64,000 nucleotides of DNA from Micromonospora sp. HK10 (GTDB lineage: Bacteria; Actinomycetota; Actinomycetes; Mycobacteriales; Micromonosporaceae), in contig NZ_KQ058727.1 of the NCBI RefSeq assembly GCF_000982955.1, positions 1 through 64,000 of the forward strand. The letters are read 5' to 3'. A program made the position numbers and the translations under genes. A model generated the notes under the pieces. It was not told where the DNA came from. It was given only the letters and a program-made list of their open reading frames with translations, and ran no database searches. Below are positions 8,384 to 17,973 of this stretch, piece after piece (positions within the stretch are counted from its first letter, which is position 1; every line of letters starts with the position of its first letter).

Positions 8384-9028
8384 TCACGGGCAGCCCTCCA
8401 ACATGTCGGTCAACGCGGCCTTCTCGGCGCTGGTCACCGTGAGCCGCCAGTAGTGCTTCACCGCCACCCAGTCGGCCGCGTACTGGCACCAGTAGGACCG
8501 GCTGGGCGGCTTCCACTGGGACGGGTCCTGATCACCCTTTGCCCGGTTGGACCGCTGCGAAACCGCCACCAGCTGGGGCCGGGTCAGGTCGTTGGCGAAA
8601 TCGCCGCGCTTCGAGTCGTCCCACTCGTCGGCGCCCGACCGCCACGCGTTGGCCAGCGGCACGATGTGGTCGATGTCCACGTCGGCGGGATCGGTCAGTG
8701 CCATCCCGTCGTACACACTCTCCCAGCGGCCACCGACCACGTTGCAACCGGAGAGCTTGATGCCCTCCCCGTCCCGCTGCAGCACGCTGTCCCGCACATC
8801 GCAGTTCTTGCCGGTGCCCCGCCAGTGCGGGAAATGGGTCCGGCTGTAACCCTTCATCGAACCGGCCGCCGCGACGGTCAGCTCGCCGAGCTGCTGGTTG
8901 ACGTTGCCCGTGGCGCTCGGCGACGCCCCCGGCTCGTCGGCCATCGGCACACAGCCGGACACGCCGATCACCAGCACCGCGGTGAGCGCAGCCGCCGAAC
9001 CGGCACGGGCTCCTGATCTCGTACGCAC
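8384..9028 (-). CDS. secreted HNH-family nuclease, probable lipoprotein
   Basis: 214 aa. N-terminal signal with lipobox VSGC (Cys26), then a linker, then an HNH nuclease domain: GKNCDVRDSVLQRD, the catalytic core VDIDHIVPLANAWRSGADEW with the DH pair, and a C-terminal NDL.RPQLVAVSQRSNRAKGD segment matching the DUF1524/GmrSD-C and HNH families, where N and the second H complete the metal site. Such exported nucleases are frequent in actinomycetes and are thought to degrade external DNA for nutrients. The GTG at 9028 is chosen: AAAGAGG lies 8 bases upstream, whereas a longer frame upstream is only antisense to the MFS gene. Confidence 0.85.
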   Translation of the reverse strand: MRTRSGARAGSAAALTAVLVIGVSGCVPMADEPGASPSATGNVNQQLGELTVAAAGSMKGYSRTHFPHWRGTGKNCDVRDSVLQRDGEGIKLSGCNVVGGRWESVYDGMALTDPADVDIDHIVPLANAWRSGADEWDDSKRGDFANDLTRPQLVAVSQRSNRAKGDQDPSQWKPPSRSYWCQYAADWVAVKHYWRLTVTSAEKAALTDMLEGCP

Positions 9029-9136
9029 AGACGACACCTCTTTAGCTTGCGGGCTCCCGGCGAGTCCGCACAGTACCCGGCGGCGGATTCGGTGATTCGT
9101 GGCGTCGGGACCCGGGGCCCGGCAGAGTGGACTTCC

Positions 9137-10582
9137 ATGACCCCACCGGCCTCCGCGCTCCGCACCGGCACCGCCGCCGGCCGGGGCACCCTGCTCGCCG
9201 CGACCCTCGCCTCCGGCATGGTCTTCCTGGACAGCACCGTCGTCAACGTGGCGCTGCCCCGGCTCGGGGCGGACCTCGACGCCACCGTGGCGGATCTCCA
9301 GTGGACGGTGAACGGCTACCTGCTCATGCTGGCCGCGTTCGTGCTGCTCGGCGGCGCGCTCGGCGACCGGTTCGGCCGGCGGCGGATCTTCCTGCTCGGG
9401 GTGGTGTGGTTCGCCCTGGCGTCGGTGCTCTGCGGACTGTCCCAGGGGATCGGCTGGCTGATCGCGGCGCGGTTCCTCCAGGGCGCCGGCGGGGCGCTGC
9501 TCACCCCCGGCTCGCTCGCCGTGCTCCAGGCCAGCTTCCATCCCGACGACCGGGGCAAGGCGATCGGCATCTGGTCCGGGCTCTCCGGGGTGGCCACCAC
9601 GCTCGGCCCACTGCTCGGCGGCTGGCTCATCGACGCGTTCTCCTGGCGGTGGATCTTCTTCGTGAACGTGCCGCTGGCCGTCGGGGTGGTGCTCGCCGCG
9701 CTGCGCTGGGTGCCCGAGAGCCGGGACGTGGCGGCCTCGCGGACCGGGGCGGGACGGCGGTTCGACGTGGCGGGCGCACTGCTCGGCGCGCTGGGCCTGG
9801 GCGGCGTCACGTACGCGCTGATCGACGCACCGGCGCGCGGCGCCCGCTCCCCGGCGGTGCTGGCCGCGGCGGTGGCCGGGGTGCTCGCCGTGGTGGTGTT
9901 CGTGCTCGTCGAGCGGCGGCGCGGCGACAGCGCGATGCTGCCCACCGGGCTGTTCGGCAGCCGGCTCTTCTCGGTACTGAACGTCTTCACCGTGGTGGTG
10001 TACGCGGCGCTCGGTGGGTTCACCTTCTTCCTCGCCGTCTACCTGCAGAACGTGGTCGGCTGGTCCGCGCTGCTCACCGGCCTGGCCACGGTGCCGATGA
10101 CGGTGCTGCTGCTGCTCGGTTCGTCGCGCGCCGGGGCGATGGCCGCCCGGATCGGCCCGCGGTTGCCGCTGACCGTCGGCCCGGTGGTCGCGGCGGCCGG
10201 TCTGCTGCTGCTGCGCCGCGTCGGGCCGGGCGCGTCGTACTGGACGGATGTGCTGCCCGGGGTGGTCCTGTTCGGAGCGGGCCTGACCCTCGTGGTGGCG
10301 CCGCTGACCGCCTCGGTGCTGGCGGCGGTGGCGGACCGCTTCGCCGGGGTGGCGAGCGGGTTCAACAACGCCGCCTCGCGGGCCGGCGGCCTGCTCGCGG
10401 TGGCCGCGCTGCCGCTGCTGGTCGGCCTCTCCGGCACCGGTTACGAGCAGAAGGGCGCGCTCGCCGGCGCGTACCGGGGGGCGTTGGCGTGGTGCGCGGG
10501 CCTGTTGGTGGCGGGCGCGGTGCTCGCCGCCGCGCTCATCCACCGACCCCGGAAAGAAGGCGGGGCCCCCGCGTCACGCTGA
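9137..10582 (+). CDS. MFS exporter, DHA2 (EmrB/QacA) family
   Basis: 481 aa, about 14 hydrophobic segments, the DHA2 drug:proton antiporter layout. Family motifs: LDSTVVNVALPRL in helix 1, motif A GDRFGRRR, and FLQGAGGALLTPGSLAVLQA followed by GVATTLGPLLGGWL (motif C), with SWRWIFFVNVPLA. The ATG at 9137 is preferred over earlier in-frame codons since helix 1 follows directly; AGAGTGG is a modest ribosome site. Divergent from the HNH nuclease and convergent with leuA. No adjacent regulator on its own strand, so the exported compound cannot be inferred. Confidence 0.92.
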   Translation: MTPPASALRTGTAAGRGTLLAATLASGMVFLDSTVVNVALPRLGADLDATVADLQWTVNGYLLMLAAFVLLGGALGDRFGRRRIFLLGVVWFALASVLCGLSQGIGWLIAARFLQGAGGALLTPGSLAVLQASFHPDDRGKAIGIWSGLSGVATTLGPLLGGWLIDAFSWRWIFFVNVPLAVGVVLAALRWVPESRDVAASRTGAGRRFDVAGALLGALGLGGVTYALIDAPARGARSPAVLAAAVAGVLAVVVFVLVERRRGDSAMLPTGLFGSRLFSVLNVFTVVVYAALGGFTFFLAVYLQNVVGWSALLTGLATVPMTVLLLLGSSRAGAMAARIGPRLPLTVGPVVAAAGLLLLRRVGPGASYWTDVLPGVVLFGAGLTLVVAPLTASVLAAVADRFAGVASGFNNAASRAGGLLAVAALPLLVGLSGTGYEQKGALAGAYRGALAWCAGLLVAGAVLAAALIHRPRKEGGAPASR

Positions 10583-10592
10583 GGCCCCGCCT
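10558..10592. terminator. terminator hairpin between MFS gene and leuA
   Basis: Inverted repeat AGGCGGGGCC / GGCCCCGCCT, 10-bp stem with a 15-base loop, overlapping the MFS stop codon and placed between two convergent genes. Confidence 0.65.
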
Positions 10593-10599
10593 GCCGAGA

Positions 10600-12468
<1,869 letters not shown>

Positions 12469-12474
12469 TCAACT

Positions 12475-12511
12475 CCGCGACGAGGTGCCGGCCGGTTAGG
12501 CCTCGTCGCGG
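12475..12511 (-). promoter_or_regulatory. leuA attenuator hairpin
   Basis: Perfect 11-bp stem CCGCGACGAGG / CCTCGTCGCGG around a 15-base loop. The 5' arm lies inside the last codons of the leader peptide and the loop contains its TAA stop, so ribosome position on the leader decides whether the stem forms. Leucine leader elements, including a proposed pseudoknotted LEU element, have been described for leuA in actinobacteria; assigning this one to that class is inference. Confidence 0.65.
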
Positions 12512-12540
12512 CAGCCAAGGAGAAGGAACGCCCGCCACAT
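12496..12540 (-). CDS. leuA leader peptide MWRAFLLLGCRDEA
   Basis: A 14-codon frame (ATG to TAA) with three consecutive leucine codons (CTT CTC CTT) at positions 6-8, ending inside the attenuator hairpin 144 bases before leuA. CTT is a rare codon in such GC-rich genomes, which would sharpen stalling when charged tRNA-Leu is low. TAGGGT at about 12550-12555 could be a -10 box, leaving a leaderless or very short 5' end. Too short for homology search, but the combination of Leu codons, hairpin and gene identity is characteristic. Confidence 0.75.
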   Translation of the reverse strand: MWRAFLLLGCRDEA

Positions 12541-12590
12541 GACTAGGTCACCCTACGTGGTGAGACCGGCGGTGGGAAGGCGGGTCCGGA

Positions 12591-13862
12591 CTATGGGACC
12601 GGAGTCACCGCCCGCTCCGCCACCGGCTCGCCCAGCCGCGGCATCCGCCCGGCCCACGCCACCGCCGGCACGATCACCAGGCCGACCAGGGCGAAGATCG
12701 CCGCCGCCGGGTACCAGCCCCAGCCGCCGGTGGTCACGCCGAGCGCGGTGAGCCCGGCCGGGGCGATCAGGTACTGCAGCTGCGAGCCGAGCTGGAACGC
12801 CCCCACGTACGCGCCGCGCTGGGCGGCCGGCGGCAGCGTGGCGGTGAGCCCCCAGGCGCCCGCCGACTCGATCAGTTCCGCCAGGATGAGCAGCGTCGCG
12901 GCGGCCACCAGCACCACCACGGTGAGCGCGCCCCGGGTCGCCCCGGAGACCGGCAGCACCAGGCAGAACAGGGCGATCAGCAGGGCACCCCGGCGGGACG
13001 CCCGGGCCGCGCCCGGCGCGGTGTCGGCGCCCCGGCTGGCGCGTACCTGGAGCAGCACGATCAACACCGTGTTGAACAGCACCAGCCCGGCGATCAGCGT
13101 CTTCGGGGCGTCGGTGTGGGTGAGGATCCAGAGCGGCATGACCGTCAGGTACAGCGTCTGGTGGGCGGTGAGCAGCCCGGAGAGCAGGGACACCGTCATG
13201 AACGGCCGGTCCCGCAGCACCGCGAACCGGCTCATCGGCTCCACCGCCCGGGTCACCTCGGGCAGCCGCGGCAGCCGTTGCACGAAGATCGAGGTCACCA
13301 GGAACACCGCCGCGATGAACCAGGCCATCGCCCGGTACGCCGCCATGGTGTCCACCGCGAGCACCAGCCCGCTGATCACCGCGCCCAGCCCGAATCCGAC
13401 GTTCAGCAGGGAACGTTGGTACGCCATCGCGGTGACCCGCTCGGCCGGCGGCAGCGCGTTGATCGAGTAGACCTGGCGGGCGGTGCCGGCGGCCGCGTGG
13501 ACCAGGGCGAGCGCGACCACCACGGCGAGGAATCCGAGGAAGCCGCCCACGAGGGGATACGCCCCGAAGAGCGCCGCCTCCAGCAGCAGCCCGAGCACCC
13601 AGACCCGCTGCGGGCCGTACCGGTCGGTCAGCCCGCCCAGCGGCACCGCGCCCAGCAGCGACACCCCCGCCGCGACGGACAGGCCCAGCCCCACCTGGGC
13701 GGCGCTGAGCCCGAGCGCCCGGGTGAAGAAGACGGCGCTGCCGGCCTGGAACAGGCCGCTTCCCACGGCGTAGACCATGGCCTGCACGGCCAGGGCGCGG
13801 GTCAGCCCGGCCGGCGGTACGACGTCCCGGACGGCGGTACGGATGGTGTCTGCGGCCCCCAT
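12591..13862 (-). CDS. MFS transporter
   Basis: 423 aa, 12 predicted membrane helices. Motif A is GGLTDRYGPQRVW between helices 2 and 3; the middle loop (PRLPEVTRAVEPMSRF) separates two six-helix halves. Start ATG at 13862; no clear ribosome site, and a further in-frame extension upstream is only antisense to the neighbouring gene. It is divergent from an ArsR-type regulator 73 bases away, and two GGCTGAGCC elements lie in that gap, so it is the likely target of that regulator. Substrate unknown; general drug-efflux-like sequence. Confidence 0.85.
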   Translation of the reverse strand: MGAADTIRTAVRDVVPPAGLTRALAVQAMVYAVGSGLFQAGSAVFFTRALGLSAAQVGLGLSVAAGVSLLGAVPLGGLTDRYGPQRVWVLGLLLEAALFGAYPLVGGFLGFLAVVVALALVHAAAGTARQVYSINALPPAERVTAMAYQRSLLNVGFGLGAVISGLVLAVDTMAAYRAMAWFIAAVFLVTSIFVQRLPRLPEVTRAVEPMSRFAVLRDRPFMTVSLLSGLLTAHQTLYLTVMPLWILTHTDAPKTLIAGLVLFNTVLIVLLQVRASRGADTAPGAARASRRGALLIALFCLVLPVSGATRGALTVVVLVAAATLLILAELIESAGAWGLTATLPPAAQRGAYVGAFQLGSQLQYLIAPAGLTALGVTTGGWGWYPAAAIFALVGLVIVPAVAWAGRMPRLGEPVAERAVTPVP

Positions 13863-13865
13863 GAC

Positions 13866-13917
13866 GGCTGAGCCAAGCGGACCCCCCACCGTCCGGTCGA
13901 GCGATTTAGGCTGAGCC
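13866..13917. promoter_or_regulatory. paired GGCTGAGCC elements in a divergent promoter
   Basis: Imperfectly palindromic GGCTGAGCC (GGCT-G-AGCC) at 13866-13874 and again at 13909-13917, 43 bases apart, in the 73-base gap between the MFS gene and the ArsR-type regulator. The second copy overlaps TAGGCT (13907-13912), a likely -10 box for the regulator. Reads as a candidate operator pair; binding not shown. Confidence 0.4.
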
Positions 13918-13935
13918 GAATTCACGGGGGTGCGG

Positions 13936-14925
13936 GTGTCCGAGTTGCGGTTCGAGCCGGCCGATGTGGCGGGCGTACGGTTCAGCCTCTCGCCGGTGTG
14001 GGAGACCGTCTCCAGCCTCTGGGCGCTCGACAACCCGGTCCGGCACGCCGTGCACCTGGCCTGGTTCGACCGGGCCCGGGTGACCGCCCGCCGCCCCGAC
14101 GTGGTCGACCGGATCCGGCCGTTGCGGGAGCTGGCGCGGCCCGGCCGTTGGCTGCCCGACTTCCTCACCCCGGCGGCCGCCCGGGCCGACGTGACCGTCG
14201 AGGAGCAGCTCGACCAGATCGCGGCCACCCCGCCCGACGTGGTGGTGCGGGACCTGGTGTCCACCACCCCGAGCGGGCCGCTGTCCCGGTTCGGGCAGGC
14301 TCTGCTGGTCGCGCCGCGCGAGCTGCTGCCGCCGCTCGTCGACGCGGTGCGGGTCTGGCACGACGAGGCGATCGCGCCGGACTGGGCGCGGATGCGGGCG
14401 CTGCTGGAGGCGGATGTCGCGCACCGCGCGGCCCAGCTCGCCGAGGGTGGCGCCGGCCGGGTGCTGGACGAACTGCATCCGAGCCTGCACTGGCTCGGCG
14501 ACCGGGTGGTCAGCGACGACCCGTTCGAGCGGGACTTCGACCTGGGCGGGCGTGGCCTGGCGCTCAACCCGGGGATCTTCACGGACCGGCGGGTGCTCTG
14601 GAACCTGCTCGAGGAGTCGATGCCCGCCGGGACGTACCCGGTCCGGGCGGTCGGCACGTTGTGGGAGACCTGTCCCGCGCCGCCCGGGGACCCGCTGGCC
14701 CGGGTGATGGGTTCGGGGCGGGCCGCGCTGCTGCACCTGCTCGACTCGCCGGCCACCACCACCGATCTGGCCCGGCGTACCGGCCTGTCCGGCGGGGGCG
14801 TCTCGCAGCACCTGGCGGCGCTGCACGCCGCCGGGCTGGTGGCTCGCAGCCGGCGCGGCCGGCACGTCTTCTACCGCAACACCGAGGCCGCGATGGTCCT
14901 GCTCCGCGCCGCCCGGGGCGACTGA
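13936..14925 (+). CDS. ArsR-family transcriptional regulator with DUF5937-like N-terminal domain
   Basis: About 329 aa. The first ~230 residues form a domain (SELRFEPADVAGVRFSLSP, WETVSSLWAL) common in actinomycete regulators and resembling DUF5937. The C-terminal ~80 residues are a winged helix of ArsR type: LLHLLDSPATTTDLARRTG, recognition helix LSGGGVSQHLAALHAAGLV, then the wing RSRRGRHVFYRN. No Cys metal site of the classical ArsR kind is seen. GTG at 13936 is preferred because GGGGG lies 6 bases upstream; GTG at 13930 is possible. Divergent from an MFS gene that it probably represses. Confidence 0.8.
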   Translation: MSELRFEPADVAGVRFSLSPVWETVSSLWALDNPVRHAVHLAWFDRARVTARRPDVVDRIRPLRELARPGRWLPDFLTPAAARADVTVEEQLDQIAATPPDVVVRDLVSTTPSGPLSRFGQALLVAPRELLPPLVDAVRVWHDEAIAPDWARMRALLEADVAHRAAQLAEGGAGRVLDELHPSLHWLGDRVVSDDPFERDFDLGGRGLALNPGIFTDRRVLWNLLEESMPAGTYPVRAVGTLWETCPAPPGDPLARVMGSGRAALLHLLDSPATTTDLARRTGLSGGGVSQHLAALHAAGLVARSRRGRHVFYRNTEAAMVLLRAARGD

Positions 14926-15043
14926 GGGGGGTCGATTCCCCGGCCCGGTGCGAGGTGCGGCGGCCGGGGTGCCCGCACGGCCGTGCGTGCCGCCCTCCGG
15001 TCGCGGTGGGTGCCGCCTCCGGACGAAGGACGGGGCGGGGCGG

Positions 15044-15586
15044 TCAGCGGAGCAGGAGGGCGGCCAGCGGGTGGCGGTGCCGCAGGGCGGTTTCCCGGGC
15101 GAGCAGGTCGGGCGGCAGGGCGTACGGGTCGCCGAGCCGGCCGACGGCGGCCACCACCAGCGGCCGGACCTCGGCCGCGAGGTCCAGTTCGGCGGCGAGG
15201 CCGGCCCGGTCGAAGCGGGTGAGCTGGCGGACGTGCAGGCCGAGCGCGGTGGCCTGGACGGTGAGGTGGGCGATCGCCTGACCCAGGTCGTACGCGGCCC
15301 GCTCCGCCGCGCCCGGCCCGGCCGCGCCGGTGTGCGCGCCGACCAGCAGGGCCGCGGCGTGCCGGGCCCAGCGCTGCTCGGGGTCGGGGAGGCTGACCAG
15401 GATCCGTTTCCAGGTCTCGTCCTGGCGGTGCCCGAGGGCGAACCGCCAGGGCTGCGCGTTGGCCGCCGACGGCGCCCAGCGGGCCGCCTCGAGCAGCGAG
15501 GTCGCCTCGTCGCCGGCGAGCTCGGCGTGCGGGTCGAACGCGCGAGGGCTCCAGCGGAAGGCGAGCAGCGGGGTGAGGTCGGTCAT
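15044..15586 (-). CDS. nitroreductase-family protein
   Basis: 180 aa FMN-dependent nitroreductase-like fold. Diagnostic parts: FRWSPRAFDP near the start (phosphate/FMN contact Arg-x-Ser pattern) and LLEAARWAPSAANAQPWRF, the conserved helix of the family. The C-terminal GLHVRQLTRFDRAG and a short tail follow. The family reduces nitro-aromatics or quinones with NAD(P)H; the physiological substrate here is unknown. ATG at 15586 places the family motif near the start; the frame extends 22 codons further up to 15652 but without homology-like sequence. It stands between an ArsR-type regulator (convergent) and a lipoprotein gene. Confidence 0.8.
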   Translation of the reverse strand: MTDLTPLLAFRWSPRAFDPHAELAGDEATSLLEAARWAPSAANAQPWRFALGHRQDETWKRILVSLPDPEQRWARHAAALLVGAHTGAAGPGAAERAAYDLGQAIAHLTVQATALGLHVRQLTRFDRAGLAAELDLAAEVRPLVVAAVGRLGDPYALPPDLLARETALRHRHPLAALLLR

Positions 15587-15670
15587 GAGGGAAGCATCCC
15601 AGATGCACGTTTTGCCCTGTCTGACGGGTCGGTCAGATGTGGCCAAGAGCACCCGTAACGGACAAGTGCC

Positions 15671-16453
15671 TCAAGGCGTTCCCGTGCTCGCGCTGTCGGT
15701 CGGCTCCGGCGCCTCCCGCCCGACCGGGTCGCCCTCGACGACCGGTCCGGCCAGCGGCACGGTGGCCGGCGCCGGCCCCGGCTCGCCGGCCAGCCGGAGC
15801 GTCCCGAAGGCGGCCCGGACCGCGGTCGGGGTGCCGTCCGGCCGGTAGCAGTAGATCCCGACGTCCAGCGGGGCGTTCAGCGACGCCGAGGTGGTGTCGA
15901 CCGCGTAGCAGTCGCCGGTGGCGCTGGTGGGCGCGGTCGCCGGGGAGACGGCCAGCGGCGCCCGCCGGTCGGTGAGCACCTCCAGCCAGTCGGTGAACGG
16001 ATGCTGCACCCGGGGGTCCAGCTTCCGGGGCAGCGCGTCGTCGGGGTCGCCGAGGCGTACGCAGCTCCCCGACGCCGGCCGCCCCGGCGACGGCAGCGCG
16101 CACTGGAACAGCCCGTCGCCGTTCGCCGCGAGGGAGACGTCGACCGTGCCGCCCCAGCCCCAACCGGGCACGTCGACCCGCCAGCTGCCGTCGTTCGCGC
16201 TGGTCACCGTGATGGTCCGGTCCGGCCCGTCGCCCGTGACGAGCAGGTACGTGGCGGTCAGGTGCCGATCCTGGGCGGCGGCGGCCAGCGCGGCCAACTC
16301 GTCCCGGGCCGCGTCCGCCTCCGCCGGCGCCGGGTCGGCGGTGCTGGCCGGCGCCGGCCGGGGCGGGTCGGCGGTGCAGGCGGCCAGCAGTGCGGGCAGG
16401 GCGATCGCCAGGACGCCGGCCAGTCGTCGGGCCGCGCGGAGGTGTGCGTGCAC
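15671..16453 (-). CDS. putative secreted lipoprotein of unknown function
   Basis: 260 aa. Lipoprotein signal: Arg-rich start, hydrophobic LAGVLAIALPALLAAC with Cys26 as the lipid site. A Pro/Ala linker and a helix (DAARDELAALAAAAQDRHL) precede a beta-rich domain with TITVTSANDGSWRVDVPGW and four cysteines in two pairs (FQCALPSPGRPASGSC and GDCYAVD ... IYCYRP), suggesting disulfides outside the cell. No catalytic motif recognised. GTG at 16453 starts a canonical signal peptide. Divergent from the aspartokinase gene across a 248-base gap. Confidence 0.75.
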   Translation of the reverse strand: MHAHLRAARRLAGVLAIALPALLAACTADPPRPAPASTADPAPAEADAARDELAALAAAAQDRHLTATYLLVTGDGPDRTITVTSANDGSWRVDVPGWGWGGTVDVSLAANGDGLFQCALPSPGRPASGSCVRLGDPDDALPRKLDPRVQHPFTDWLEVLTDRRAPLAVSPATAPTSATGDCYAVDTTSASLNAPLDVGIYCYRPDGTPTAVRAAFGTLRLAGEPGPAPATVPLAGPVVEGDPVGREAPEPTDSASTGTP

Positions 16454-16612
16454 CGGGACATTCTGCGGTGCCCGACCGGGTGCGGGGAGCCCGCCGTACG
16501 GCTGGCTTCCCGGCGTGTCGCGCGGACCTCGACGGGCGGGCGCGCCGCTGGTGAGCCGCCCATGCCGGGCCGGATGGTGGGATCACCCGACCCGGCGGCC
16601 GACGCCGCCCGA

Positions 16613-16618
16613 TACGCT
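16613..16618 (+). promoter_or_regulatory. candidate -10 box TACGCT for aspartokinase
   Basis: TACGCT fits the TANNNT pattern; transcription would start near 16625 and give a leader of about 77 bases. The leader contains a 9-bp hairpin CGCCGCCGG / CCGGCGGCG (16635-16660). No leucine- or lysine-type leader peptide or known riboswitch core is visible in it. Confidence 0.35.
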
Positions 16619-16701
16619 GAGGAGGTCTGACACGCGCCGCCGGACCTCGGACCGGCGGCGTCGGCACGCTCAGGGTCGTCGCTGGGAGGGAGTGCACCGT
16701 C

Positions 16702-17967
16702 GTGGCACTCGTGGTGCAGAAGTACGGCGGATCCTCCGTCGCCAACGCCGAGCGGATCAAGCGGGTGGCCGAGCGCATCGTGGCCGCCCGGAAGGCCGGC
16801 GACGACGTGGTCGTGGTGGTCTCCGCGATGGGCGACACCACCGACGAGCTGCTCGACCTGGCCAACCAGGTGAGCCCGCTGCCGCCCGGTCGCGAGCTGG
16901 ACATGCTGCTCACCGCGGGGGAGCGGATCTCCATGGCGCTGCTCGCCATGGCCATCCACAACCTGGGGTACGAGGCCCGCTCGTTCACCGGCTCGCAGGC
17001 CGGCGTGCTCACCACCTCGGTGCACGGCCGGGCGCGGATCATCGACGTCACCCCGGGCCGCCTCAAGGGCGCGCTGGACGAGGGCGCGGTGGTCATCGTG
17101 GCCGGCTTCCAGGGCGTCTCGCAGGACACCAAGGACGTCACGACGCTGGGCCGGGGCGGGTCGGACACCACCGCCGTGGCGCTCGCGGCCGCGCTCGACG
17201 CGGACGTCTGCGAGATCTACACCGACGTGGACGGCGTCTTCTCCGCCGATCCCCGGATCGTGCCGAACGCCCGGCACATCAAGCAGATCACCTACGAGGA
17301 GATGCTGGAGTTGGCCGCCTGCGGCGCCAAGGTGCTGCACCTGCGCAGCGTCGAGTACGCCCGGCGCGCGGGCTTGCCGATCCACGTCCGTTCGTCATAC
17401 TCGACCAACACCGGCACGATGGTCACCGGATCGATGGAGGACCTTCCTGTGGAACAGGCACTGATCACCGGGGTCGCCCACGACCGCAGCGAAGCGAAGA
17501 TCACCATCGTCGGGGTGCCCGACGAGCCCGGCGCTGCGGCCCGGATCTTCGACACCGTCGCCGGTGCCGAGATCAACATCGACATGATCGTGCAGAACGT
17601 GTCCACCGAGGGCACCGGGCGCACCGACATCTCGTTCACGCTGCCGAAGACCGACGGCCCGACCGCCATGGCCGCGCTCAGCAAGATCCAGGAGTCGGTC
17701 AAGTTCAAGGGCCTGCTCTACGACGACCACGTCGGCAAGGTCTCGCTGATCGGCGCCGGGATGCGCTCGCACCCGGGCGTCGCGGCCGGCTTCTTCGCCG
17801 CCCTCGGCGCGGCCGGGGTGAACATCGAGATGATCTCCACCTCCGAGATCCGGGTCTCCGTGGTCTGCCGGGACACCGACCTCGACAAGGCGGTGCGAGC
17901 CATCCACGACGCCTTCGACCTGGGCGGTGACACCGAAGCCGTGGTCTACGCGGGGACCGGGCGGTAG
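16702..17967 (+). CDS. lysC: aspartate kinase, alpha subunit (full length)
   Basis: Phosphorylates L-aspartate, first step to lysine (and diaminopimelate for the wall), threonine and methionine. 421 aa, the same length as the Corynebacterium LysC alpha chain. Catalytic domain: [20 protein letters not shown] at the N-terminus, [31 protein letters not shown] and [14 protein letters not shown]. The C-terminal third holds two ACT domains (from about residue 260), the site of feedback control by lysine plus threonine. GTG start with GGGAGGGA upstream. Six bases separate it from asd. A separate beta chain is probably made from an internal start (see 17449). Confidence 0.97.
   Translation: MALVVQKYGGSSVANAERIKRVAERIVAARKAGDDVVVVVSAMGDTTDELLDLANQVSPLPPGRELDMLLTAGERISMALLAMAIHNLGYEARSFTGSQAGVLTTSVHGRARIIDVTPGRLKGALDEGAVVIVAGFQGVSQDTKDVTTLGRGGSDTTAVALAAALDADVCEIYTDVDGVFSADPRIVPNARHIKQITYEEMLELAACGAKVLHLRSVEYARRAGLPIHVRSSYSTNTGTMVTGSMEDLPVEQALITGVAHDRSEAKITIVGVPDEPGAAARIFDTVAGAEINIDMIVQNVSTEGTGRTDISFTLPKTDGPTAMAALSKIQESVKFKGLLYDDHVGKVSLIGAGMRSHPGVAAGFFAALGAAGVNIEMISTSEIRVSVVCRDTDLDKAVRAIHDAFDLGGDTEAVVYAGTGR
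17449..17967 (+). CDS. lysC: aspartate kinase, beta (regulatory) subunit from internal start
   Basis: In-frame internal GTG at 17449 preceded by GGAGG (17436-17440) at 8-base spacing, giving 172 aa consisting only of the two ACT domains ([20 protein letters not shown]...). Corynebacterium and Bacillus make an alpha2beta2 aspartokinase this way, and the Corynebacterium beta chain is also 172 aa. What is seen is the start signal and frame; production in this organism is inferred. Confidence 0.7.
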   Translation: MEQALITGVAHDRSEAKITIVGVPDEPGAAARIFDTVAGAEINIDMIVQNVSTEGTGRTDISFTLPKTDGPTAMAALSKIQESVKFKGLLYDDHVGKVSLIGAGMRSHPGVAAGFFAALGAAGVNIEMISTSEIRVSVVCRDTDLDKAVRAIHDAFDLGGDTEAVVYAGTGR

Positions 17968-17973
17968 CGGGAG

